DNA from: Clostridiales bacterium
Lineage (GTDB): Bacteria; Bacillota; Sulfobacillia; CADDZV01
Direction of reading: 5' to 3'
Length of the DNA stretch: 64,000 nt
Assembly (NCBI GenBank): GCA_902812875.1
Contig: CADDZV010000003.1
Span: 35,535 to 99,534 of the forward strand
Positions 1 to 8,167 of this stretch are shown in pieces. The position numbers and the translations under genes were made by a program. The notes below the pieces were generated by a model, which saw nothing but the letters and a program-made list of their open reading frames with translations, was not told the origin of the DNA and did not search any database. Each line of letters starts with the position of its first letter. Positions within the stretch are counted from its first letter, which is position 1.

Positions 1-1671
1 TCCGCGCGTGGCCTGGCCGGCCCGCTGACCGATCTCGGCAGCAACAACTGGGTGGTAAGCGGAAGCCGCACGGCGTCGGGCCTCCCTATCCTGGCCAACG
101 ACATGCACCTTCAGCTTGGTGTGCCCTCGATCTGGTACCAGCAGCAACTGACCATACCGGGCCGTATGAATGTCACCGGGGTCATGTTTCCCGGGGTGCC
201 AGGGGTGATTGTCGGGCACAACGATCGCATCGCCTGGGGTGTTACAATGTAAATCCAGATGTGCAGGACCTTTATATTGAAAAGCCCAACCCTGATAACC
301 CACACCAGTTTCAGTACGAAGGCCACTGGGAGGATGCCCGTGTCATTCATGAGCAAATCCCGGTCAAGGGACAGAAAGATCCGGTGCCATTCGACATCGT
401 GATCACGCGGCACGGACCGATCATATCCAGCGTGGAACCAGGTGTAGATGTACCGCTGGCTCTCCGGTGGACCGCCCTCGACCAGACCGACGAGGTAGCG
501 GCCGTAATCGGCATGGACAAGGCCAGGAACTGGCAGGAGTTTGAAGCCGCCCTGCGCCACTTCATGGTTCCCGCTCAGAATTTCGTTTACGCCGATGTGG
601 ACGGCCACATTGCTTACCGGGCCAACGGGCTGATACCAATCCGCAAGAAAGGCAACGGACTGATGCCGGTGCCGGGGTGGGTAAGCGATTACGAGTGGCA
701 GGGTTACATCCCCTGGGCGGAACTCCCGCAAGTCTTCGATCCGGCCCGCGGCTATATCGTGACCGCAAACAACAAGGTCATCGACGACTCCTACCCCTAT
801 TTCTTGACCCAGGAGTGGGCTCCGCCTTACCGGGCGATCGAAATCACCCGGCGGCTGACCGCCAAGACCAGTCTCACCACCGCCGACATGACGGCCATCC
901 AGAACGAGTGTTACAACCAGGAGGCCGCCCGGCTACTGCCGTCATGGCTCGTAGTGATCAAGCCGTCCGGTCCGCAGGATAAGGCAGCGTACGAAGCCTT
1001 GCAGGAATACGCCCGCACCCCGGAGGACACCCCCGATTCCGTCGGAGCAAGCGTTTTCCACGTGATGTACAACGACGCACTGGCGGCTACTTTTCAAGAC
1101 GAGATGGGTGACGAGCTTTACAAACAGTTTTTGGAGAGTGGTTCCCCGGTGAACGTTTTCGACAACCTGCCGGAGGACTCGCCGTGGTTTGACGACGTCA
1201 CCACACCGCAAAAGGAAACCAAGGCCGATATCCTGCAAAGGGCGTTCCAAAAAGCGGTAGAAGACCTCTCGCGCCAGTACGGCCCCGACACCTCCCGGTG
1301 GACATGGGGACGGCTACACACGATCACCTTTGCCCACCCGCTCGGGAGCGTGAAGCCGCTCGATCGCCTGTTCAACGTAGGACCGTTTGCTTACACCGGC
1401 AGCAACGCCACCCCAGGGGCGGCCTCGTAACCGGCTCGGAGGAGATTTTGCGATCGAAAGCGGGGCACCCTGGCGGTACACAGTCGACATGGCGGACCCT
1501 GCCCATGCCCTCGACGTGGAAGCCACCGGCGTGTCGGGCCAGCCGCGTTCGCCCCATTACCAGGACCAAGTGCAGATGTGGCTACAAGGACAATACAAAA
1601 CCATGACGTTTGACCTGGCCGAGGTGGAAAAGGACCCCGGGACCGTCACGCAGCAGTTTGTGCCGCGCTGA
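1..1671 (+). pseudogene. penicillin acylase family (Ntn hydrolase) gene, 5'-truncated by window edge, two frameshifts
   Basis: Three consecutive reading frames together encode one penicillin G acylase/cephalosporin acylase type protein. The first (1-252) begins upstream of the window and shows SNNWVVSGSRTASG, the start of the mature beta chain whose N-terminal Ser is the nucleophile in this family, then LANDMHL. Frame 1 ends in a stop at 250-252, but dropping one missing A near 245-247 restores GVTNVNPDVQDLYIE and leads into the second frame (261-1430). A second shift near 1400-1430 leads to the third frame (up to 1671), which holds the family-typical RLGGDF and SGAPWR. So one base seems lost at the first site, and one gained or two lost at the second. 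Either the gene is decayed or the assembly has two indel errors. In the family the enzyme is secreted and hydrolyses N-acyl amides or lactones. It converges on the TPR gene. Confidence 0.85.
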
Positions 1672-1679
1672 AATACGGC

Positions 1680-3008
1680 TCAGCGTGAAAGTCTTGCCTG
1701 TACCGACCGAACTACGCTGGCCGCCCGGGTTTCTTTCAACAACCGCTCCCACACCGGCGGCGCGAGCAGCGACAGCATGGCAGAACCGCTGGCGGTACGG
1801 AGCTCCGGATCGTGCGCCACTGCTTTCTCCCACCGGCGTGCAGTCTCGCCTGTGCGTCCCCGCACAGCGGCCAGCACGCCAAGGTCGAAAAAGACGCGGG
1901 CATCCTCGGGACCAAGCTCGGCTGCCTTTCGCAGGGCCTTTTCTGCCTCGCCGTACCGGTGTAAAAGCCCAAGGGTCTCACCGAGATACAGGAAGACATT
2001 CGGATTCCGGACATCGAGGCGCGACAGCGATTCCCAGTAGGGCAAGGCATCCTGAGGTCGCCCAAGCTGCAGGTACGCCACGCCGAGGTTGTACACTGCC
2101 TGCAGGTGCTGCGGGTGATGCTGCACGACATCAGACCACAGCTCCACCGCCTTTTCGAAATCGTGGGCACGGGCCCGCTCCAGTCCCAGGTTGAACAGGG
2201 CCACCGGGTCGTGCGGCGATATCGCAAGGACGTCGTGCCAAGTGTTTTGGGCCTTTTCAATGTCGCCCAGGCTCGCGTATACCCCGCCCAGGGTGTTGCG
2301 CGTGTCGACATCGTCCGGCCGGAGGGCGGCTGCCTGCAATAGCGGCTCGATCGCATCCTGCGGGCGGTTCTGGCGAATGTAGGCCATGCCAATGTTGTAC
2401 AAGGCATCTGCCCGCCCGCCGTCGAGGGTCAAGGCCTGCCGGCTGTGGGCAATGGATTCGTCATACTCGCCCAAGTCAAGCAACAACGCCCCCAGGTTCA
2501 CCTGCAGCGACACGTCTTGCGGAATAAGCTTCGCTGCCTCCTCCCAAGCCGTGCGTGCCTCGGCGAGCTTTCCTTGGGCGATGAGGGCTTCGCCCATATA
2601 CACATACGAAACAGCCTTTTGCGGCGATTGGTCGTGCGCCACCGCCGTCCGGAATTCTTCGACGGCTTCGTCCAGGCGCCCCTGGAGCATGAGGGATTTT
2701 CCCATGAGGTGGTGGGCAGGGGCGTAATCGGGCCTGGCCTTGATCACGCGGCGAAGCTCTGCCTGCGCCTTGTCGAGCTGTCCAGTCTCGGCATAACAGG
2801 CCGCCAGAAAATAACGCGCCAGGTGTTGCCGTGGATCCTGTTTTAGCAGGATTTCAAACTGGGTGATGGCCTCTTGGGTCTGGCCGGCATCCATGAGCTG
2901 CCCGGCCAAGCTGAACCGGGCGCGGAAGTCGCGGGGGTCCTTGTCAAGCCGCCGGCGGAGCTCCTCGATGCCCGCCGGTGAAGCAGAAGCTGCCCTTTGG
3001 TTTTCCAT
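1680..3008 (-). CDS. tetratricopeptide repeat (TPR) protein
   Basis: A 442-residue protein made almost wholly of tandem 34-residue TPR units from about residue 12 to 400. Repeated W/L-G-Y-A-F-A-P pattern blocks such as ALYNIGMAYIRQNRPQDAIE and AVYNLGVAYLQLGRPQDALP recur about eleven times. There is no signal peptide, membrane segment or catalytic domain, so a cytoplasmic scaffold for protein-protein contacts is the natural reading; its partner cannot be told. The start is an ATG preceded by GGGGGAAGGTGAG. It ends 8 bases from the end of the convergent acylase gene and lies 103 bases downstream of the Nramp gene, with no clear promoter between, so it may be co-transcribed with that transporter. 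Confidence 0.85.
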   Translation of the reverse strand: MENQRAASASPAGIEELRRRLDKDPRDFRARFSLAGQLMDAGQTQEAITQFEILLKQDPRQHLARYFLAACYAETGQLDKAQAELRRVIKARPDYAPAHHLMGKSLMLQGRLDEAVEEFRTAVAHDQSPQKAVSYVYMGEALIAQGKLAEARTAWEEAAKLIPQDVSLQVNLGALLLDLGEYDESIAHSRQALTLDGGRADALYNIGMAYIRQNRPQDAIEPLLQAAALRPDDVDTRNTLGGVYASLGDIEKAQNTWHDVLAISPHDPVALFNLGLERARAHDFEKAVELWSDVVQHHPQHLQAVYNLGVAYLQLGRPQDALPYWESLSRLDVRNPNVFLYLGETLGLLHRYGEAEKALRKAAELGPEDARVFFDLGVLAAVRGRTGETARRWEKAVAHDPELRTASGSAMLSLLAPPVWERLLKETRAASVVRSVQARLSR

Positions 3009-3111
3009 TTTGTCTCACCTTCCCCCAGGACGTGCTTCAATGGTTCGCCCGCCCGGATAATGTTCCCTGCCAAAAGGTCCTTGTTGCCCCGGGGAGCCGG
3101 TTGCAGGGCCG

Positions 3112-4407
3112 CTACAATATCGACCAGTAAAGCAAAAGCACGTTCAGTCCCACCACGACCGTGGCCGTCAGCACGGCGAGGGCAAATTCCCACTTGCCGG
3201 AGGCAAATTCACCCATTACTGCTGGGTCGCGCGTCAGGACGATTAAAGGCACCATGGTAAATGGCAACTGGATGCTCAAAACCACCTGGCTCCATATGAG
3301 CAACGCAAACGGGTCCGGTGCCAGGGCGATGGCCGCTACCACCACCGCTCCCGACAGGATCAGTATTCCTCGCAACCAAAGGCCGCGTTCGTCTTCCGGC
3401 CGCCCGAGGTAGCCCATGATGATGCCCGCTTTTGATAGCGAGGACGTCAGCGACGAGCCCCACCCGCACGCCAGGAGTGCGGCGGCAAAAAGTACTCCCG
3501 CCACGTTGCCCACGAGCGGGCGCAGGCTCAGGGCGGCCTGGCTGATGGTCTGCACGACGATGCCGTGCGGGTAAAATACCGTGGCCGCCACGATGATCAT
3601 GGAGGAATTGATGAGCCAACCAGTGAGCATGGCCATGACGGTGTCGATAGAAGCAAAACGCAAAAGGCGCCGCCGGTGCTGGCCGGTTCCCCATTCACGG
3701 GCGCGAATCACGTTCGAATGAAGATAGAGGTTGTGCGGCATCACCACGGCCCCGAGCATACCCATGGCGAGGAACAGGCTCTTTTGATCCACGTGGACCA
3801 TGAAAGCGTGCGGCCACACGGCGATCCAGTCTGGGCGGACTATGATGAGCTCCACCAGGTAGATCACCGCTACCACCTGGAGGAACGCCAAAAGAATGTG
3901 CTCGAGCCGGCGATACTGCTCGCGGTACACCAGTACGTTCACCACCACGCCGGTAATCACCGCCCCAAGCCAGCGTGGAACACCAAAAAGAAGCTCGAGC
4001 CCGAGCGCACCACCCAGATATTCGGCCAGATCGGTGGCGATGCAAGCCAAGGTGATGGTGATACCCAGAAACCCTGCCGCGGCAGGCGAAAAACGCGTCC
4101 TGATGTTAGAAGCCAGGGACAGTCCTGTGACGGCTCCCAGCCTGGCTGCCATCTGTTGCAGGAGAATCAGCATCAATGTAGAGGCAGTAATGACCCACAA
4201 CAGGTCATACTGGAACTGGGAACCGCCGGCCATGTTGGTAGCCCAGTTACCAGGGTCAATGAATCCCAGGGTGACGAGAAAACCAGGCCCGAGGTAGGAG
4301 AGGAGTTCGCGGTTGAAAAGCCCGCGCCAAAAAGCCAGAAGGCGAGCCGCCTGGCTTTGCCGGTAGATTTGCACCCCGGCAGGGCTAAAATTCTCACGCA
4401 CAGACAC
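3112..4407 (-). CDS. mntH: Nramp family divalent metal (Mn2+/Fe2+) transporter
   Basis: About 431 residues with eleven or so hydrophobic segments. Both hallmark metal-site motifs of Nramp transporters are present: DPGN at residues 51-54 (helix 1) and MPH at 223-225 (helix 6), inside VVMPHNLYLHSN. Family members import Mn2+ (sometimes Fe2+) with protons across the cytoplasmic membrane. The GTG start at 4407 has AAGAGGTG six bases upstream; an in-frame GTG three codons earlier overlaps that ribosome site and is less likely. It is divergent from a half-size TMEM165/GDT1 gene, a family that exports Mn2+ in bacteria, which supports manganese as the substrate. No MntR-type operator was recognised in the 140-base gap. 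Confidence 0.92.
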   Translation of the reverse strand: MSVRENFSPAGVQIYRQSQAARLLAFWRGLFNRELLSYLGPGFLVTLGFIDPGNWATNMAGGSQFQYDLLWVITASTLMLILLQQMAARLGAVTGLSLASNIRTRFSPAAAGFLGITITLACIATDLAEYLGGALGLELLFGVPRWLGAVITGVVVNVLVYREQYRRLEHILLAFLQVVAVIYLVELIIVRPDWIAVWPHAFMVHVDQKSLFLAMGMLGAVVMPHNLYLHSNVIRAREWGTGQHRRRLLRFASIDTVMAMLTGWLINSSMIIVAATVFYPHGIVVQTISQAALSLRPLVGNVAGVLFAAALLACGWGSSLTSSLSKAGIIMGYLGRPEDERGLWLRGILILSGAVVVAAIALAPDPFALLIWSQVVLSIQLPFTMVPLIVLTRDPAVMGEFASGKWEFALAVLTATVVVGLNVLLLYWSIL

Positions 4408-4497
4408 TGCCAACACCTCTTGTCGCCGATGGCGGATTTACCCCGCCTACACGGTATGGTCAGAGTCTGTGCGTGGTGCAAAGCTTCCTCCCACGGG

Positions 4498-4503
4498 TAT
4501 AAT
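4498..4503 (+). promoter_or_regulatory. -10 element (TATAAT) before the TMEM165/GDT1 gene
   Basis: A perfect TATAAT lies 45 bases before the TTG start of the GDT1-type gene. The -35 region at the right distance (GTGCAA) is poor, so this is a tentative call. Confidence 0.4.
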
Positions 4504-4548
4504 GGGTTTGCTCTTCTCGACGACCTTTTCTGCAAAGGGTGATGGCTT

Positions 4549-4821
4549 TTGGATTGGCGGCTATTCTTCACCACGCTCGGCATCATCTTTCTCGCCGAGC
4601 TCGGCGACAAAACCCAGCTCACCACCATCGCCATGTCCGCCCAAGCCGAAAAACCCTGGTCCGTCTTCTTCGGCGCCGCCCTGGCTTTGGTCCTAACCAG
4701 CCTTCTCGGGGTGGCAGTGGGTCACTTTATCACTGATCTTGTCCCTACCAGGCTTGTACACATCGGGGCCGGCATCCTGTTTGTGATCCTGGGTGTGCTT
4801 TTGATCACGGGCCGCGTATAG
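4549..4821 (+). CDS. half-size TMEM165/GDT1 family membrane protein (UPF0016)
   Basis: A 90-residue membrane protein with one copy of the family signature ELGDKTQ (about residues 16-22) followed by two or three hydrophobic segments. Full-length GDT1 proteins carry two such repeats in about 190-210 residues; a single half with one motif presumably works as a dimer. Bacterial members (MneA/MneP-like) export Mn2+, eukaryotic ones move Mn2+/Ca2+ in exchange for protons. The start is a TTG at 4549 with AAAGGGTGA upstream; the ATG at 4542 is out of frame. It diverges from mntH, so import and export of the same metal may be encoded back to back. It converges on the COG2403 gene across a 24-base gap. 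Confidence 0.85.
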   Translation: MDWRLFFTTLGIIFLAELGDKTQLTTIAMSAQAEKPWSVFFGAALALVLTSLLGVAVGHFITDLVPTRLVHIGAGILFVILGVLLITGRV

Positions 4822-4822
4822 C

Positions 4823-4847
4823 AAAAAGCCCGGTGGTCGGTCTTTTT
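4823..4847. terminator. possible bidirectional terminator between convergent genes
   Basis: An A5 tract, a short GC-rich stem (CC/GG with one mismatch) and a T5 tract lie between the GDT1 stop and the convergent COG2403 stop. The A and T tracts can serve as U-runs for either direction. The stem is weak. Confidence 0.4.
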
Positions 4848-6243
4848 ATACCCCGGCTGCCACCCAGGCAGGCGTAGGCACGGGGGTTTGCCCTGGCAGC
4901 GTAGCAAGCCACGGGATGATCACGTCCCCCAGCGACGGCCGGCCGATTTCCTGCAGTTCGTAGTGCACTCTCACCATGGGTTTGTTCACCCTCACCAGCC
5001 GCCACAGGTCGATCGGCGTAGCCACCACCACCACGTCTGCCGGCACCCGGTTGATGGTCTCTTCGAGATCGCGGATTTGCCGGCCGCTGTACCCCACCGC
5101 CGGGAGCACAAGCGTGGTCTGGGGATATCGGGCCAAAGCCTCGGCCACGGTGCCTACGGCATAGGGCCGCGGCTCCACTAGCATAGATGCTCCCCACTTC
5201 CGTGCTGCCACCACCCCTGCCCCGATCGACAGACCGCCGTGCGTAAGTGTCGGCCCGTCCTCCACCACCAGCACCCGCCGGCCGGAGAGAAGCTGCGGCT
5301 CCGACACGCTTACGGGAGAAGCCGCCTCGACCACCACGGCGCCGGGATTTCGCCGGCGTATGTTTTCCCGTACCAGGGCGACGTTGTCAGGCAAGGCGGT
5401 GTCAATCTTGTTGATTACTACCAGATTTGCCCGCAAAAGGTTTACTTCCCCAGGGAAATACGAAAGCTCATGACCGGGCCGGTGCGGGTCGACCACGGTG
5501 ATCCACAGGTCGGGAGCAAAAAACGGGACGTCGTTGTTGCCGCCATCCCAGAGAATGATGTCGGCCTCCTGTTCGGCTCGCTGCAAAATCAGCCCATAGT
5601 CCACGCCGGCGTAGACCACGTTGCCCCTGGTAATGTGCGGTTCGTACTCTTCGCGCTCTTCCACCGTGCACTCATAACGGTCGAGATCTTCGTAGGTCTG
5701 GAAACGCTGTACCACCTGGCGGCGCAAATCACCGTACGGCATGGGATGCCGCACCACGACCACACGCCGGCCTGCCGCGGTAAGTATCTCCGCTACCCGC
5801 CGGGTGGTCTGACTTTTGCCCGCCCCCGTCCGGACGGCTGTCACTGCCACGACCGGCTTGTGGGCTTTCAGCATCGTATGACCAGGCCCGAGCAACCGAA
5901 AATCCGCCGCGAGAGCGAGGGCCATCGAAGCCCTGTCCATGACATAGTCGAAAGACACATCGCTATACGAAAAGACTATCTGTTCGATGGGCCGGCCCTC
6001 TTGGCGACAAGACGCGACGAGACTGGGAAGGTCCTCCTCCGGAATGATGGGTATGCCCTGTGGGTAGCCGGGCCCCGCCAGTTCCGGTGGGTAGGCCCGA
6101 CCAGCGATATCAGGGATCTGGGCGGCAGTAAAGGCAACCACCTCATAGGTAGGGTTGCCGCGGAAGAACATGTTGAAGTTGTGAAAATCCCGTCCGGCTG
6201 CGCCCATAATCACGACGCGCACCGGCTTGTCCATGTCTGGCAA
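4846..6243 (-). CDS. COG2403-type GTPase, cyclic 2,3-diphosphoglycerate synthetase-like (paralogue 1)
   Basis: 465 residues. The N-terminal part opens VVIMGAAGRDFHNFN (residues 10-24), a Rossmann-like signature of COG2403 proteins. A second, P-loop domain has Walker A AVRTGAGKS at 136-144, DGGNND near 233-238 and the guanine-specificity motif NKID at 278-281. The family is related to archaeal cyclic 2,3-diphosphoglycerate synthetase, but the bacterial members have no established reaction that I know of. A TTG start at 6243 has GGGAGG eight bases upstream; an ATG three codons later is the alternative. A close paralogue lies at 8168-9481 in the same operon, with HD-GYP and dedA between them. 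It is the last gene of the run that begins with the AMMECR1 fusion. Confidence 0.85.
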   Translation of the reverse strand: MPDMDKPVRVVIMGAAGRDFHNFNMFFRGNPTYEVVAFTAAQIPDIAGRAYPPELAGPGYPQGIPIIPEEDLPSLVASCRQEGRPIEQIVFSYSDVSFDYVMDRASMALALAADFRLLGPGHTMLKAHKPVVAVTAVRTGAGKSQTTRRVAEILTAAGRRVVVVRHPMPYGDLRRQVVQRFQTYEDLDRYECTVEEREEYEPHITRGNVVYAGVDYGLILQRAEQEADIILWDGGNNDVPFFAPDLWITVVDPHRPGHELSYFPGEVNLLRANLVVINKIDTALPDNVALVRENIRRRNPGAVVVEAASPVSVSEPQLLSGRRVLVVEDGPTLTHGGLSIGAGVVAARKWGASMLVEPRPYAVGTVAEALARYPQTTLVLPAVGYSGRQIRDLEETINRVPADVVVVATPIDLWRLVRVNKPMVRVHYELQEIGRPSLGDVIIPWLATLPGQTPVPTPAWVAAGV

Positions 6244-6306
6244 GTTGACCGCCTCCCGGAACGAATTCGGGTTACCCCGAACTATGATGATCCGCCCCGG
6301 GAAAAA

Positions 6307-7437
6307 CTAACCTGCCTTTGTAAGCTGGTCGTCAGACAAAGGCCAGCGTCCCGCCCGCACCAGGGCGTCAACTGCCCGAACCACGGAGGGATCAAACTGG
6401 CTGCCGCTGCCGCGGTGCAGCTCCTGGAGAGCTTCCGCCGCCGTGCGGCCCGCATGGTAGGCGCGGCCCGAGGTCATGGCATCGAAGGCGTCGGCCACGA
6501 GAATAACGTGCGACAAAAGAGGAATATCCTCACCCCGCAGTCCGGCCGGATAGCCCCCGCCGTCCCAGCGTTCGTGGTGATGGGCAACCGCCTTCGCCAC
6601 CTCTGTCAGTTCCGCGGCCCGGGACAGGATATAGGCACCAGCGGCCGGGTGCTCTTTGATCACCGCCCACTCCTTGTCCGTCAGGCGCCCCGGCTTGTGG
6701 AGGATTTCCTCGGGAACGTGAATCTTGCCGATGTCATGCAGAAGAGCACTGAAACGCAAAGCGGAAAGCTCCTGCCGGGAAAGCCCGAGCTCACTGGCGA
6801 TCAGCAGGGCGTACTTTTGCACCCGCCGCGAATGGCCGTAAGTATAAGGGTCCTTGCTGTCGACCGCCGCCGCCAGGCTTTCGACCATGTGGTTCAACAG
6901 ATTCCTCTCCCGCCGTTGCTGGTAGATAAACGCATCTGCCATTACGTCGGCCATGAGGCCGAAGGCGACAAAAAACACTGCGTCCGTGGCCGTAACTGTC
7001 TTGATGATCCCCTGTGCCGGGTGGTGCGGCGAGAAGGTGGCCACCACCCATACTGCCGCCAGTGCCCCAAGCCCTACCACCAGACCCGAATGGCGGTAGG
7101 TGCGCACCCCTGAAACCCCGATGACCATGTACATGAGCGGGACATACACACTGTCAGCGCCGCCCGAGCCCCAGGCCAGCCATGCCACGGCCGCTACGTC
7201 CAACGCCACCAGCCACCCCTGGCATTGCCGCCACCGCGCCGAGCGGTCCCCCATCGCCGCATTAGCAATCAGAAAGCATAGGTTCACGAAAACCACAGTA
7301 TATACGACGCTTTTGTTCCCAGCCTCCGCGGGCGGAGAGATGTAGTGTAGGGCGAGGATGGCCATGGCAAGAGCACCACGGTAGTACGTCTCGGTGGTCA
7401 GGTGCAGGTTTCGCAAGCGGAGAGAACGGTGCTGCAA
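6307..7437 (-). CDS. membrane-anchored HD-GYP domain protein (probable c-di-GMP phosphodiesterase)
   Basis: 376 residues. The first 170 or so hold five to six hydrophobic segments with no recognisable ligand domain. The rest is an HD-GYP domain with HDIGK at 234-238, conserved HHE at 287-289 and GGGYPAGLRGEDIP around 293-306, so the HD metal ligands and the GYP signature are intact. HD-GYP enzymes hydrolyse cyclic di-GMP to pGpG or GMP. A TTG start has AAGGGGGGT upstream. It sits between dedA and a COG2403 gene in one direction, and no diguanylate cyclase (GGDEF) is in the window. A methyl-accepting chemotaxis protein lies at 14.2 kb, but any shared signalling role is guesswork. Confidence 0.88.
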   Translation of the reverse strand: MQHRSLRLRNLHLTTETYYRGALAMAILALHYISPPAEAGNKSVVYTVVFVNLCFLIANAAMGDRSARWRQCQGWLVALDVAAVAWLAWGSGGADSVYVPLMYMVIGVSGVRTYRHSGLVVGLGALAAVWVVATFSPHHPAQGIIKTVTATDAVFFVAFGLMADVMADAFIYQQRRERNLLNHMVESLAAAVDSKDPYTYGHSRRVQKYALLIASELGLSRQELSALRFSALLHDIGKIHVPEEILHKPGRLTDKEWAVIKEHPAAGAYILSRAAELTEVAKAVAHHHERWDGGGYPAGLRGEDIPLLSHVILVADAFDAMTSGRAYHAGRTAAEALQELHRGSGSQFDPSVVRAVDALVRAGRWPLSDDQLTKAG

Positions 7438-7523
7438 GCTTTACCCCCCTTGGGGTTTCGCATTGCCAACCACCCCACACAATTCGACATTTTCCATGCT
7501 ATTTCATGCCGCAGTATCACCGC

Positions 7524-8126
7524 TCAGTGCTGGTGGGAGACAACCCGCCACCCCACGGCCAGCAAGACCAATACCACTCCCGCCGCTACCACGAGGTCAA
7601 GGCGGTGGAAAAGCGGCTCGATGATCTGCCAATTCTCTCCCAGTTTATACCCGACGTACATCAGGCCGGCTGACCACGGCAGCGACCCCAGGGCGGAGTA
7701 CACTATGAACCTCAGTAAAGGCATGCGGGCGATCCCGGCCGGCAACGAAATAAATGTGCGCACACCCGGTACGAGGCGGCCGAAAAACACTGTGGCCTCC
7801 CCATACCGCTGAAACCAGTCCTCCGCCCGCAAAAGCCCGTGCGGTGAAATAAACACATAGCGGCCGTACCGTGCGAGAAGCGGGCGTCCTCCCCAAAACC
7901 CCACATAATAGGACACCACCGACCCCGCCAGGCCGCCGGCGATCGCCGCCAGCAAAGCCGCGGCAAAACCAACATGTCCAGTGAACACGAGATAACCGGC
8001 AAAGGGAAGGATGACCTCGCTGGGCAAAGGAATGGCGGCACTCTCGATGGCCATCTCCACCCCGATACCCCATACACCCCAAGCAGCCAGATATTGCACT
8101 ATCAGGTTTACCACGTGACTTGGCAC
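7524..8126 (-). CDS. DedA/VTT family membrane protein
   Basis: About 200 residues, multi-spanning. Family features seen: the conserved acidic and Pro-Ser residues of ESAAIPLPSEVILPFAG and the FFGRLVPGVRTFISLPAG stretch with its essential Arg residues. DedA proteins are linked to flippase-like recycling of lipid carriers (undecaprenyl phosphate or phospholipids) and to proton motive force homeostasis. The GTG at 8126 is chosen because AAGGGGAGG lies just upstream; extending eleven codons to 8159 would place the ribosome site inside the gene. Flanked by COG2403 paralogue 2 upstream and the HD-GYP gene downstream in the same direction. Confidence 0.88.
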   Translation of the reverse strand: MPSHVVNLIVQYLAAWGVWGIGVEMAIESAAIPLPSEVILPFAGYLVFTGHVGFAAALLAAIAGGLAGSVVSYYVGFWGGRPLLARYGRYVFISPHGLLRAEDWFQRYGEATVFFGRLVPGVRTFISLPAGIARMPLLRFIVYSALGSLPWSAGLMYVGYKLGENWQIIEPLFHRLDLVVAAGVVLVLLAVGWRVVSHQH

Positions 8127-8167
8127 GTCATCCTCCCCTTGCCGGTCGTGCTCCAGCACCCCTCAGC

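Noticed and set aside
4408..4548. Manganese riboswitch (yybP-ykoY) before the GDT1 gene
   Set aside because: The conserved purine-rich and CUGCC-type loops were looked for and not found.
5239..7113. Plus-strand open frame of 624 codons across the COG2403 and HD-GYP genes
   Set aside because: Runs antisense through two well-supported genes; composition of a shadow frame (His/Arg/Pro-rich) and no recognised domain.
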